NCBI RefSeq assembly: GCF_029537235.1
Contig: NZ_CP120638.1
Span: 2,916,501-2,980,500 of the forward strand
Length of the DNA: 64,000 nt
Reading direction: 5' to 3'
DNA from: Rhizobium sp. 32-5/1
Lineage (GTDB): Bacteria > Pseudomonadota > Alphaproteobacteria > Rhizobiales > Rhizobiaceae
In this document: piece by piece, positions 1 to 9,051 of the stretch
Position numbering within the stretch: position 1 is the stretch's first letter
How the letters are laid out: each line of letters begins with the position of its first letter
Made by a program: the position numbers and the translations under genes
The notes under the pieces: generated by a model
The model's input: only the letters and a program-made list of their open reading frames with translations
Told to the model about the DNA's origin: nothing
Database searches by the model: none

Positions 1-631
1 TGAGGTGCACGAACCGCGCCCAGGCAGGAACGCCGTCGATGCGGGCGGCCTCGTAGATCGACTTGTCGATATTCTGCAGTGCCGCCAGATAGAAGATCAT
101 GTTGTAGCCGGTCCAGCGCCAGGTAATCGCCAGAATGACCAGCACCTTTGCCCAGAAGGGCTCCGTCAGCCAGCCGATCGGCGTGCCGATGAGGCCGACG
201 GCCATCAGCGCCTGGTTGATCACGCCATCGACGGAGAACATGCTCTTGAACAGCACGGAATAGGCGACCAGCGAGGCGACGCAAGGCAGGAAGATTGCGG
301 TGCGGAAAAAGCCGGCGAACTTCAGCTTGTCGGTATTGAGCAGCGACGCCAGCATCAGCGCCAGCACGATCATGATCGGCACCTGGATGACGAAGAACGT
401 CGTGGTGTTGATCAGCGCCTTCAGGAAGACCGGATCATTTGACAGGCGGGTGATGTTCCCGAAGCCTGCGAACTTCAGCATCATGCCCTTGCCCGAGTAG
501 AAGGACAGAAACAGCGAGCGGAAGATCGGATAGATCAGGAAGATGCCGATGAGCGCGAGTGCCGGGGCGATGAACAGCCAGCCGTTCACATCGTAATAGC
601 GCTTCAACCCGCCTGGTTTTGCAAGAGCCAT
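1..631 (-). CDS. ABC sugar transporter permease, MalF/UgpA type (3' part beyond the window)
   Basis: Inner-membrane permease of a carbohydrate importer (binding-protein-dependent family 1). The start is the ATG at 631 (MALAKPGGLKRYYDVNG), and the frame stays open to the window edge, so about 210 N-terminal residues are visible. A hydrophobic first segment (GWLFIAPALALIGIFLIYP) is followed by further membrane segments. The EAA-type loop that contacts the ATPase (YEAARIDGVPAWARF) lies at the edge. It follows the binding-protein gene on the same strand, separated by 138 bases with two hairpins. The substrate is not deducible. The second permease and ATPase are presumably further left. Confidence 0.9.
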   Translation of the reverse strand, partial: MALAKPGGLKRYYDVNGWLFIAPALALIGIFLIYPIFRSLFLSFYSGKGMMLKFAGFGNITRLSNDPVFLKALINTTTFFVIQVPIMIVLALMLASLLNTDKLKFAGFFRTAIFLPCVASLVAYSVLFKSMFSVDGVINQALMAVGLIGTPIGWLTEPFWAKVLVILAITWRWTGYNMIFYLAALQNIDKSIYEAARIDGVPAWARFVHL

Positions 632-695
632 GATCGTCGTTCCGCTTCTGGGTGGATCGGTCTTTTCGGTGCCCGGCAGTGCCCGCGAATGATCA

Positions 696-752
696 GGCGG
701 CCTTCGACAAGGCCGCCCGTTTTGGCGGATGACGGGCGTAGGGGCGCCCGTC
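696..752. terminator. Two tandem stem-loops between binding protein and permease genes
   Basis: Two perfect inverted repeats lie in the 138-base gap. One has 9-bp arms (696-704 with 709-717) and a 4-base loop. The other has 8-bp arms (731-738 with 745-752) and a 6-base loop. No U-run follows on the minus strand. They are more likely mRNA-stabilising or attenuating hairpins that raise binding-protein over permease expression than a full terminator; that role is inferred. Confidence 0.5.
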
Positions 753-769
753 GCTGGGAGGAGGACTGC

Positions 770-2038
770 TTACTGGATCTGGCCTTCGGCCTGGCTCTGG
801 ATTTGCTTCAGGACCTCATCGATCTTCGCACCCTGAGCGAGCGACGGAAGATGCGCGGTGACGGCGGTGTCAACTTCATTGGTGAAGATGCCGTAGTTGA
901 CCGGAGGAACCTTCGACAGCCAGTCGGAGAAGTTCTGCCAGACAGTTTCGCCACCGAAGAAGTCATCCGCCTTCATGTAGGCGTCACCGGTGCGGGCTGC
1001 GAGCAGCGAGCCGACTGCGCCGCGCTCCGTGAGAATCTTCTGGTAGAAGTCGATGTCCTTGGCGTAGGTCTCGTTCAGGAAGGCGATCGCATCGGCTTTT
1101 TCCGCCGAGCTTTCCAGGACATACCAGCTCGATCCGCCGAGGTTGGACGCGTGTCCGGCACCTTCGATGCCAAGGCTCGGGATCGGGGCCACGCCCCATT
1201 TGCCTGCCTGATCGGCCTGCGCCTTGACGGTACCGGTGATCCAGACGCCTGTCGTGACCGATGCGACATCGCCGGAGGTGAAGCTGCCGACCCACTCCGT
1301 CCAGCCGGAAGACGGCTTGTAGATGCCGGCCTGCAGGATTTTCTGTTGTGTTTCGAGCGCTGCCTTGAGTGCGGTGTTGTTCTCGATATTCAGATTGCCG
1401 TCAGCATCGAAATACCACTGACCGGCGGACTGCATCAGGATGCGGGTGAAACCGGCATCGGTGATGTCGAGGCCCATCATCTTCTTGCCGGTCTTTTCCT
1501 CGACCTGCTTACCGATCTCGATGAACCGATCCCACGTGATGTCCTGAACGTCGGTGGGCTTGAAGCCGGCCTGCTCGAGATAGTCCTTGCGGTAGTAGAA
1601 GCCCGTGACGCCGCTGTCGAACGGCATGCCGTAGACCTTGCCATCCACTGTCATCAGTTGCACCTTGTAGGGTGCAAAGCCGGAGTAATCGACCGTGCCG
1701 CTCAACTCGGCAAAGGCGCCGGGGAAGGACTGAAGGTATTTCTGCGCGCCGTAGTCCTCGATCAGGACGATATCCGGCAGCGCGTCCGTCGTGCCGGACG
1801 ACAGGGCTGTCTGCAGCTTCTGCTCGACATCGGCTTTCGCGAAGTCAACGATGTTGAACGTCGTTTCCGGATGCTTGGCGGTATATCGCTCGCCGGCTTC
1901 CTTCATGATCGCGACGTTGAAATTGGGGTCCCAGCACCAGATGGTGACCTCACCGGCAAAAGCGGCGGTGGATGCAAAGAGGCTTGCGCCTGCGAAAGCT
2001 GCAGCCGCGAAACGCGAACGAATCGTTTTGTGATACAT
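770..2038 (-). CDS. ABC sugar transporter, periplasmic substrate-binding protein (family 1)
   Basis: Periplasmic solute receptor of the importer whose permease follows. It is 422 residues, a usual length for family 1 sugar-binding proteins. The N-terminus has a clear Sec signal peptide (basic MYHKTIRSRF, then an Ala-rich core ending AFAGE). The mature protein begins EVTIWCWDPNFN, and the internal stretch YGMPFDSGVTGFYYRKD is typical of the MalE/UgpB-like fold. A LacI gene lies upstream on the same strand with an operator-like palindrome between them, so sugar-inducible control is likely. The substrate is unknown. Confidence 0.93.
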   Translation of the reverse strand: MYHKTIRSRFAAAAFAGASLFASTAAFAGEVTIWCWDPNFNVAIMKEAGERYTAKHPETTFNIVDFAKADVEQKLQTALSSGTTDALPDIVLIEDYGAQKYLQSFPGAFAELSGTVDYSGFAPYKVQLMTVDGKVYGMPFDSGVTGFYYRKDYLEQAGFKPTDVQDITWDRFIEIGKQVEEKTGKKMMGLDITDAGFTRILMQSAGQWYFDADGNLNIENNTALKAALETQQKILQAGIYKPSSGWTEWVGSFTSGDVASVTTGVWITGTVKAQADQAGKWGVAPIPSLGIEGAGHASNLGGSSWYVLESSAEKADAIAFLNETYAKDIDFYQKILTERGAVGSLLAARTGDAYMKADDFFGGETVWQNFSDWLSKVPPVNYGIFTNEVDTAVTAHLPSLAQGAKIDEVLKQIQSQAEGQIQ

Positions 2039-2133
2039 GTGTTCCTCCCGAACGAATTTGGCTCGACATGGTCTCCTCCCGTGCCGATATCGAAAGATTT
2101 ACCCAAAATTGGAAAACACGCAAGGAAAATTTA

Positions 2134-2145
2134 GTAAATATTTAT
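2134..2145. promoter_or_regulatory. Candidate LacI-family operator upstream of the binding-protein gene
   Basis: GTAAATATTTAT is an almost perfect palindrome about 90 bases upstream of the 2038 start. A perfect-arm version (GTAAATGTTTAC) lies upstream of the lacI-type gene at 3289-3300, which suggests one regulator controls both. Inferred from the shared motif only. Confidence 0.55.
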
Positions 2146-2172
2146 TGCGCCTGCGAACGTCTTGAAAAACGT

Positions 2173-3219
2173 TCAGGATTTCATGGCGCTGCGGCAGCTC
2201 TCGCGGTGGATGAGCTCTGTGGAAATGTGCACCTGCTTGCCATAGGTGCGGCCCGACAGGCGCTCCAGCAGCAGATCGACGGCGACTTCGCCGATATGCT
2301 CGCCATGAACGCGGACCGTCGTCAGCGGCGGCATCAGGAATTGTGCGACCGGGATATCGTTGAACGAGATTACGCCGATATCGTCGGGTATGGATAGGCC
2401 GGCCTCCTGGATCGCCCTGTAGGTGCCAATCGCCATGTTGTCGTTTGAGGTCACGATGACATCCGGCTTTTCCGGTAGCGCCAGTAGATCGCGGGCCAGC
2501 CGATAGCCTGTGTCCAGTCGAAGGCTTTGCCCCGATGAGCAATCGGCCAGTGCCAGGAGTTCAGGATCGAAAGTGCCTTGCTGCTTCTGCCAATTTATAT
2601 AGGCAGCGCAGCGCTTCTCGCCGAAAGGCGTGACGGTTCCGTTCAGTTTTTCATGGCTGCCGATGAATCCGATCCGCTTGTAGCCACCGGCTTTCAGGGA
2701 ATCCAGGACCTTAAGGGTCGCGATTCCCATATCCGAGAGCACGCTGTCGATCTGGTCGATCCTGGGGTCGAAATCGGCAAAGACGACCTGCCGTGCGTGA
2801 CGTTGCAGCCATTCGATTTCATTGTCGGAGTGTTTGCCGATCACGATCACGCCGGATGCGCTCTCAAGCAGGGACGCCTCTGGAAGGGCGTCGGAGTGGA
2901 AAACCTTGACGATCTCGGTCTTGAGTTCGCGACAGCGGGTTTCGATGCCCAGACGAACGCCGACATAATAGGGGTCGGCAATCTCGTCGGACGGTTCGAG
3001 GAAATGCACGATGACGAGCTTGGTCAGCGGGCTCGGTGCTGCCTGGCCGCTCGCCTTGTTGCGATTGCGTGGCGTCTCGTAGTTCAGCGCCTCTGCTGTC
3101 TCAATGATCGCCTGCCGTTTTGCCGGCGAAATGGAAAGGGCAGGGTCGTAGTTCAGGACACGCGATACCGTGGCGGATGACACGCCGACGGCCTTGGCGA
3201 TTTCCTTGATCGTTACCAT
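2173..3219 (-). CDS. LacI-family transcriptional regulator
   Basis: DNA-binding sugar-responsive regulator, 348 residues. The N-terminal HTH reads MVTIKEIAKAVGVSSATVSRVLN, followed by the hinge helix and a periplasmic-binding-protein-like effector domain (for example PDVIVTSNDNMAIGTYRAIQ). The start is taken at 3219 rather than the in-frame ATG at 3228 because a GGA lies nine bases before 3219, and LacI proteins normally begin just before the TIKEIA segment. It sits upstream of the importer genes on the same strand and probably controls them and itself through the GTAAATNTTTAC-like sites. Confidence 0.93.
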   Translation of the reverse strand: MVTIKEIAKAVGVSSATVSRVLNYDPALSISPAKRQAIIETAEALNYETPRNRNKASGQAAPSPLTKLVIVHFLEPSDEIADPYYVGVRLGIETRCRELKTEIVKVFHSDALPEASLLESASGVIVIGKHSDNEIEWLQRHARQVVFADFDPRIDQIDSVLSDMGIATLKVLDSLKAGGYKRIGFIGSHEKLNGTVTPFGEKRCAAYINWQKQQGTFDPELLALADCSSGQSLRLDTGYRLARDLLALPEKPDVIVTSNDNMAIGTYRAIQEAGLSIPDDIGVISFNDIPVAQFLMPPLTTVRVHGEHIGEVAVDLLLERLSGRTYGKQVHISTELIHRESCRSAMKS

Positions 3220-3288
3220 TACCAGCATTCCATTTTTACGGCTGAGGCGCAGCCTGCCACAGCGAAGCGTCAGGGGAAATAGATTTCA

Positions 3289-3300
3289 GTAAATGTTTAC
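3289..3300. promoter_or_regulatory. Candidate operator in the lacI-type gene promoter region
   Basis: GTAAATGTTTAC has perfect 5-bp arms and lies 70 bases upstream of the 3219 start. A weaker copy on the opposite strand (GTAAATTTTA) is present around 3408-3417. The rest of the gap between 3220 and 3461 shows no gene. Confidence 0.5.
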
Positions 3301-3461
3301 CGAGCTTTTCCGCGATTTCCTATGTCTTCGCTGCTTTATTCGGGCTTTGGTGCTTATAGGTATGGCACAATCGGTTCAAGACCTGCGTTTACCCGCAGCA
3401 TCTCCCTAAAATTTACTCCGCTTTCCCCTGAGCCATTGCGCCAGCATCGGGAGACACTCAC

Positions 3462-4370
3462 TCAGGCTTTCAAACGGCGCACCAGCCGATGGATATGATC
3501 GGTGCCGACTCCACAGCATCCGCCGATCATCGAGGCGCCAGCCTCCACCCAGTCGCAGGCGAAATCGCAATAGACGTCACCGGTCAGGTCCTCGCGGGTC
3601 GCATGCAGGGCCTCGTTGGCGGCGCCGTCGTCCTCCAGCGGTTCGAAGGCATTGGCATAAACGCCGATGGCGATCTTTGCATTCCGCTTTTTGAAGACAT
3701 CCGCAGCGACGCGGACGGCGCTTGCCATGATCTCCGGGCGGCTGCAATTGAAAAGCAAGGCTTCAAGGCCTGCCGATGCTGCCCATTCCGCAGCCTGGGC
3801 GATCGTCTCGCCGGAGCGCAGGCGTGGCACGTCTGTTGCCCCGACTGCCATTTCATCGGCGAGCGTGAAGGAAATCCAGAACGGTTTTCCGGTGTCGGCA
3901 ACGGCCTGTCGCACAGCTTCGCCCTCAGCGATGAGGGAGAGCGTCTCGCCCAGCCAGACATCCACGAAGGGCGAAAGACCGCGGACGAGAACCGTCAGAT
4001 AGTCCTGAACCCTTTCTGGTTGGAAAAGCTGCGGTTCGTAGGAGCCGAAGATGGGCGGCAGGGAACCGGCAACACGCACCTTGCGCGCGGTGAAAGCATC
4101 TGCCGCTTCCCGTGCCAGCCGACCCGAAAGCGCGATCAGCGCTTCGCCCTCCTCGCGAAAGCGTTCCTCGCCAATGTGAAAGGGCACGAGCGCATAGCTG
4201 TTGGTGGTGACCACATCCGCACCCGCCTCGATGAATTCGCGGTGCACGTCGCGAACGATCTCCGGTGTATCGATGAGGGCCAGAGCAGACCATTCGGGTT
4301 GCCGCAATTGGGCGCCCAATCGGACCAGTTCCCGGCTCATGCCGCCGTCGAGAATAAGAACGTCGCTCAT
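3462..4370 (-). CDS. Homocysteine S-methyltransferase family protein
   Basis: Zinc-dependent methyltransferase expected to move a methyl group from a donor such as S-methylmethionine or betaine to homocysteine. It is 302 residues and cytosolic. The N-terminal ILDGGMSREL matches the family's DGGMGT-like opening. The zinc ligands are visible as a Cys in LLFNCSRPE and the paired Cys in MIGGCCGVGTDH near the C-terminus. The start at 4370 is preferred over 4430 because GGAGA precedes it and homologues begin just before the ILDGG segment. It is divergent from the Lrp gene across about 215 bases. The donor is not identifiable. Confidence 0.9.
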   Translation of the reverse strand: MSDVLILDGGMSRELVRLGAQLRQPEWSALALIDTPEIVRDVHREFIEAGADVVTTNSYALVPFHIGEERFREEGEALIALSGRLAREAADAFTARKVRVAGSLPPIFGSYEPQLFQPERVQDYLTVLVRGLSPFVDVWLGETLSLIAEGEAVRQAVADTGKPFWISFTLADEMAVGATDVPRLRSGETIAQAAEWAASAGLEALLFNCSRPEIMASAVRVAADVFKKRNAKIAIGVYANAFEPLEDDGAANEALHATREDLTGDVYCDFACDWVEAGASMIGGCCGVGTDHIHRLVRRLKA

Positions 4371-4584
4371 TTGATGGTCTCCGGGACTGCTGTTTCCGTC
4401 TGCTGCCTGACTGGGGCGATAGAGAGGCACATTAGTTTGCAGTTTCGACGTTCGCCCGCAAATACAGGATTATCCTGCGGCAACGCCGCGCTGATCGTGT
4501 AATAAATGCGGGAAATATGCGATTGGTTTATCTGGCTGCTGGAACCTGAAGCCGGTTGCTGGCCGCGGTATGTAAGGAGTTGAA

Positions 4585-5055
4585 ATGGCAGGACTATTGG
4601 ATGCTTTCGATGGCAACATTCTGGAAATCGTCCAGAGGAATTGCCAACTGAAGGCCGAGACGATCGCGGAGGAGGTCGGTCTGTCGGCATCGGCCGTGCA
4701 GCGGCGGCTGAAGCGCATGCGTGAGGAGCGCGTTATTTCTGCCGAGATCGCTGTCGTCGATCGCAAGGTGACGGGCAATTCGATGACCTTCATCGCCGGC
4801 ATGGAGATCGAGCGGGAGAATTATGACGCCCTGTCGAAATTCCGCATCTGGGCGGAGAAGCAGGACCATATCCAGCAGGTCTATTACGTCACAGGTTCCG
4901 TCGATCTGATCGCCATCATCACCGCAAGGGATGTCGGCCAGTATGACGAGATCACCGCCGGTATCATGGCGCAAAATCCGCAGATCAAGCGGATCCATAC
5001 GAATGTGGTGCTCAAGGATATCAAGCTGGGCCTCTTCGTGCCGGTGGAACACTGA
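4585..5055 (+). CDS. Lrp/AsnC-family transcriptional regulator
   Basis: Amino-acid-responsive DNA-binding protein of 156 residues, the family's usual size. The N-terminal winged HTH is visible (AETIAEEVGLSASAVQRRLKRM), followed by a RAM/AsnC ligand-binding domain (VYYVTGSVDLIAIITARD). A strong ribosome-binding site (AAGGAG) precedes the ATG. It is divergent from the homocysteine methyltransferase gene and may regulate it, as Lrp-type regulators often control adjacent amino-acid genes; this is inference from position. Confidence 0.93.
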   Translation: MAGLLDAFDGNILEIVQRNCQLKAETIAEEVGLSASAVQRRLKRMREERVISAEIAVVDRKVTGNSMTFIAGMEIERENYDALSKFRIWAEKQDHIQQVYYVTGSVDLIAIITARDVGQYDEITAGIMAQNPQIKRIHTNVVLKDIKLGLFVPVEH

Positions 5056-5076
5056 GGTTTCGCTAGGCTCCTTTCG

Positions 5077-6135
5077 TCAGTCGATGTCTTTCAGAGCATC
5101 GAGTGGCCCCATCAGCGCCGTGCGCGGCGGTACGAGTTCCGGTCGGATCAGATGCAATTGTGGTGGCGAGCGGCCCTGGTCGATGATTTCGAAGGCCTTG
5201 GCGATCATGCTTTCCACATCCTGGCGGATCATGATCACGGGGAAGGGCAGGAAGGAGCCGAAGGGGTCATAGTCGTAGCAGCCGACGACGATGTCGGCGA
5301 AGGTCTCGTGCGGGTGCTGGCCGAGAAAGCGTAGGAGGCCTTCGAAGTTGATCGAGGAATTGATGAAAAAGGCGCGCGGCAGGCGGCCTTCACGCGCGTA
5401 GAAGGTTTCGAATGCCTTCTGGGTCATGGCCGGCGAATAGCCGGTCGGCTGGATGCACTCCTCCGGATCCGCCCCGAATATCTCGCGCTTCACTTCCCGA
5501 AATCCGCGGATACGCTCGCGGCTCGCATGGTCGTTGCGACCGCCGAAGAGATAAAGTTCCTCCGGCTGCAATGGACGGTCGCCATCGCAATGACGGATGA
5601 TCGCCTCGGTCAGCAGTCGCCCGCCCTCGTAGTTGTCACTAATGACCGAATGGGTTTTTGTTCCGGGAAGATCGATGTTGATGTGCTTGAGGCCGGCCGC
5701 TTCGCAAACGGCGTGCACGCCGTCCGGATCTGTGGCGCCGGCCACGAAAAGTTCGTCGATCGAGTACGAGATCAGCGTCTCGACCGTTTGCCGCTCTTCC
5801 TGCGGATCGCGGCAGGCGCTGACGACGATCGGGCATTGCCCTCTGGCGCGCACATAGGCCTCGAAGGTCTGCGCCATCGAGGAAAAATATCTGTTGTCAT
5901 GCACCGGCAGCAAGAGGCCCACGAGGCCGGATCGCGAACTGCGCAGCCCGCGCGCCTGGAGATTTGCGGTATATTGGTGTTTTTCCGCCAGTCCACGGAT
6001 CAGTTCGGCCGTGCTCTCCTTGATCCGGCGCTTTTGCCAAGTGCCGTTCAGGACTGCGCTGACCGTCGAGGCGGAACACCCGGACAGGACAGAGAGATCA
6101 TAGATAGTCGCCTTTTTCTTGCTCTCCTGTCGCAT
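5077..6135 (-). CDS. LacI-family regulator of the adjacent sugar operon
   Basis: A 352-residue regulator. Its N-terminal HTH (ATIYDLSVLSGCSASTVSAVLNG) is followed by a Peripla_BP-like effector domain with the segment LFGGRNDHASRERIRGFREV. The start at 6135 (MRQESKKKAT) is chosen because it immediately precedes the HTH and follows a GAGGGCGGGA stretch; starts at 6159 or 6261 would add an unrelated tail. It is divergent from the sugar operon beginning at 6475, and the 339-base gap contains a clear operator-like repeat. It ends 21 bases from the convergent Lrp gene. Confidence 0.9.
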   Translation of the reverse strand: MRQESKKKATIYDLSVLSGCSASTVSAVLNGTWQKRRIKESTAELIRGLAEKHQYTANLQARGLRSSRSGLVGLLLPVHDNRYFSSMAQTFEAYVRARGQCPIVVSACRDPQEERQTVETLISYSIDELFVAGATDPDGVHAVCEAAGLKHINIDLPGTKTHSVISDNYEGGRLLTEAIIRHCDGDRPLQPEELYLFGGRNDHASRERIRGFREVKREIFGADPEECIQPTGYSPAMTQKAFETFYAREGRLPRAFFINSSINFEGLLRFLGQHPHETFADIVVGCYDYDPFGSFLPFPVIMIRQDVESMIAKAFEIIDQGRSPPQLHLIRPELVPPRTALMGPLDALKDID

Positions 6136-6299
6136 TCCCGCCCTCTGCCATTTTTTCATGCCGCCAGCGCGGCGGAAAAGTTCAGTGTTTCTAATACATT
6201 GAATCTGTCGCTGTCTCCTCGGAAATAGCGCTGACGCCTCTAGGCAATCCTGTCGCACCAATCTCCGCTTGACGAAAGAATAAATCTATTTGATATTAA

Positions 6300-6340
6300 T
6301 TGCACCATCGATTGTGCAAAAAGAAATATCGATTGTGCAA
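6300..6340. promoter_or_regulatory. Candidate operator: inverted and direct repeats in the divergent promoter
   Basis: The 13-base unit ATCGATTGTGCAA occurs twice, at 6307-6319 and 6328-6340, 21 bp apart (two helical turns). The first copy also forms an inverted repeat with TTGCAC at 6300-6305. It lies midway in the 6136-6474 gap between the LacI gene and the sugar operon, where a LacI operator is expected. No gene is seen in that gap. Confidence 0.6.
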
Positions 6341-6474
6341 CGCGGTATCGCTTGAGGAGGCGGTTTTCGGGAGGGTAAGCTGAGGCTTGATTCCCGTTTA
6401 AATTCTGATTGGAGGGCCGGCTGTCCGCAGCGGTCAGGACGTTCCCCTGACGGGGACTTTGAGGAGGAATTCGA

Positions 6475-7451
6475 ATGAAGAAATTTATGGTCGTGGCGCT
6501 TGCTGCGTCGCTGTCGCTTGGCGTCTCGTTCGCGGCTTTGGCTGCCGATAAAGTTGGCGTCGTCGTGAAGATCGGCGGTATTCCGTGGTTCAATGCCATG
6601 GAGGCCGGTATCAAGGAACAGGGTGCCAAGCTCGGTCTTGACGCCTTCATGGTCGGTCCGACCAGTGCTGACCCGGCTCTTCAGGTTCGTGCCATTGAGG
6701 ATCTGATCGCTCAGGGCGTCAAGGTTATCGGCGTGGTGCCGAACGACGCAAAAGTGCTGGAGCCGGTTCTGGCCAAGGCCAAGGCGGCAGGCATCTTTGT
6801 CGTGACGCATGAATCGCCAAGCCAGAAGGGCGCCGACTGGAATTTCGAGCTGGCCTCGTCCACCGGTTTCGGTGAAGCCCACGGCAAGCTGCTCGCCGAG
6901 AAGATGGGCGGCAAGGGCGAATATGCCGTCTTCGTCGGCTCGCTGACGGTGCCGCTGCATAATGCCTGGGCCGATGCTGCCATCGCCTATATCAAGGCCA
7001 ACCATCCGGACATGACGCTCGTTGGCGAACGCTACGGCGTGGCGGAAGACGTCGACAAGAGCCGCTCGACGGCGCTTGATCTGATTGCCGCCCATCCGAA
7101 CCTTCATGGTTTCCTTGCCTTCGGCAGCCAGGGTCCGATCGGTGCCGGCCGCGCCGTCGAGGAGCGCCGCAAGACTGGTGAAATCTTCGTGCTTGGGCCG
7201 TTCTCCCCGGCCAGGGCCAGAAGCTCATCAAGTCGGACGCGATTTCCGGCGGCTTCATGTGGAATCCGAAGCAGGCGGGCGAGGTTTTCGTCACCATGGC
7301 CGATCGCCTGATCAAGGGCGAAAGCGTCAAAGAAGGTGATGACATTCCAGGTCTTGGCGTCATCAAGCCTGCCGGCAACGACATCATCGTCGATCAGCTG
7401 TTGCCAATCAACAAGGATACCGTGGACGAACTGGCCGGCATGGGCCTGTGA
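6475..7451 (+). CDS. ABC sugar transporter binding protein, RhaS/LsrB-like (frameshifted)
   Basis: Periplasmic sugar receptor of the operon, about 325 residues once repaired. The signal peptide is obvious (MKKFMVVALAASLSLG to AALAAD). The mature region KVGVVVKIGGIPWFNAMEAGIKE is typical of the RbsB/LsrB/RhaS class. The frame breaks in the C/G run at 7205-7210: upstream it reads to GEIFVLGPFSP, and the next frame continues GQGQKLIKSDAISGGFMWNP to the stop at 7451. Restoring one base joins them. A ribosome-binding site (GAGGAGG) precedes the ATG. First gene of the operon; the exact sugar is unknown. Confidence 0.88.
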
Positions 7452-7513
7452 TCCGCTAGAGGGTTCTCCCGACTGCTGGGCCGGCTTCGGCTGGCCCGGC
7501 AGGTTCTACGACC

Positions 7514-9051
7514 ATGTACCCTGTTAGGCATATCCGAATGACCGATCCTTCCGGCGAGAAAGCAGACGCGCGCGCGCTTCTGTCCCTGCGCAACATCAAC
7601 ATGACCTTTGGTGGCGTGAAGGCGCTGAAGAATGTCAGCTTCGATGTCATGCCGGGTGAAGTGCACTGCCTTGCCGGCGAGAACGGTTCGGGCAAGAGCA
7701 CCTTGATCAAGATCATCACCGGTGTCTATCGACCTGCGAGCGGTGCTGTCATCGATTATGACGGTCAGACCTATTCCCACATGTCGCCGGTCACGGCGCA
7801 GAATGGTGGCATCCAGGTCATCTGGCAGGATCTCGCTCTGTTTCCCGAGATGACCGTTGCCGAGAACATCGCCTTCCAGACTTTGCTTGGCCGCTGGCCG
7901 CGGTTCGTCAATTATGGCCGCATGCGCGAAACGGCGATCCGCGCCCTGAAGCGCCTTGGCGTCACACTCGACGTCGACCTGCCGCTCAAGGAATTCCCCA
8001 TCGCGCAGCGCCAGATCGTGGCGATTGCCCGCGCGCTGGTCGGTGAGGCGAAGATCGTCTTCATGGACGAGCCGACAGCGTCGCTCACCCAGTCCGAAAC
8101 CGATCACCTGCTGGATATTGTCCGCACGCTCTCGGCCTCAGGCGTTGCCGTCGTCTTCGTCAGCCATCGCCTCGCCGAGGTGCTGGAGATTTCAAGCCGG
8201 CTGACGGTCCTGCGCGATGGGGGCCTCGTCGGGGTCTATTCGACAGAGGGTATGACGCAGTCGCGCATTACCGAATTGATGACCGGCCGCACCTTCGACC
8301 AGCATGTCCGTGCCCAGCCGAAAGATGCCAATCCCGTTGTGCTCGAGGTGAAGAACCTGACGCGACCGGGTCAGTTCGAGGATGTCTCTTTCACCGTGCG
8401 CAGGGGCGAGACGCTCGGCATCACCGGGCTCTTGGGGGCGGGCCGAACCGAGCTTGCGTTGTCCCTGTTCGGCATGTTGAAGCCGCACTCCGGCGAGGTG
8501 GTGCTGGATGGCAAGCCCGTGCGTTTTTCCACCAACCGCGAGGCAATCGAGGCCGGCGTCGCCTATCTCTCCGAAGACAGGCTGTCGCTCGGTCTGATCC
8601 AGCCGCAGTCGATTGCCGACAATCTGGTGATTGCCTCGCTCGACGGCATTCGCACCAACGGGCTGCTGTCGGACGAGCGCAAGCGCCAGCTGGTCGCGCA
8701 ATGGGTCGCCGATCTCGGCGTCAAAATCGGCAAGCAATCGGATGCGATCTCGACCTTGTCGGGGGCAATCAGCAGCGCATCGCAATCGCCAAATGGCTGG
8801 CGACCAATCCGAAACTTTTGATCCTCGACGCACCCACCGTCGGCGTGGATGTCGGCGCGCGAGCCGGCATTTTCGAGATCGTGGCAAAGCTTGCCGAAAC
8901 CGGACTTGCGATCATCCTGATCTCCGACGAAGTGCCGGAGGTTTATTTCAATGCCGACCGGGTGCTGCATATGGCCGGCGGTCGGATCAGCAGTGCTTTC
9001 GATCCGCGCCAGTGCACGCTGAAAGACATCGAGGCGGCTGTCTATGCGTAA
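7514..9051 (+). CDS. ABC sugar transporter ATPase, RbsA type (frameshifted)
   Basis: Two-domain ATPase (about 505-512 residues) energising the importer. The first domain has the Walker A motif GENGSGKST and Walker B VFMDEPTA; the second has the signature LSGGNQQRIAIAKW and LLILDAPTVGVD. One G appears to be missing in the run at 8761-8765, exactly inside the second signature, and the C-terminal ~95 residues are in another frame. The start may be 7514 or 7538 (MTDPSGEK). The last codons overlap the next permease by 8 bases, as in a tight operon. Confidence 0.9.

Noticed and set aside
689..2134. Long plus-strand open frame of 481 codons
   Set aside because: It is antisense to a well-supported sugar-binding protein with a signal peptide; the translation has no recognisable domain and reflects high GC codon use.
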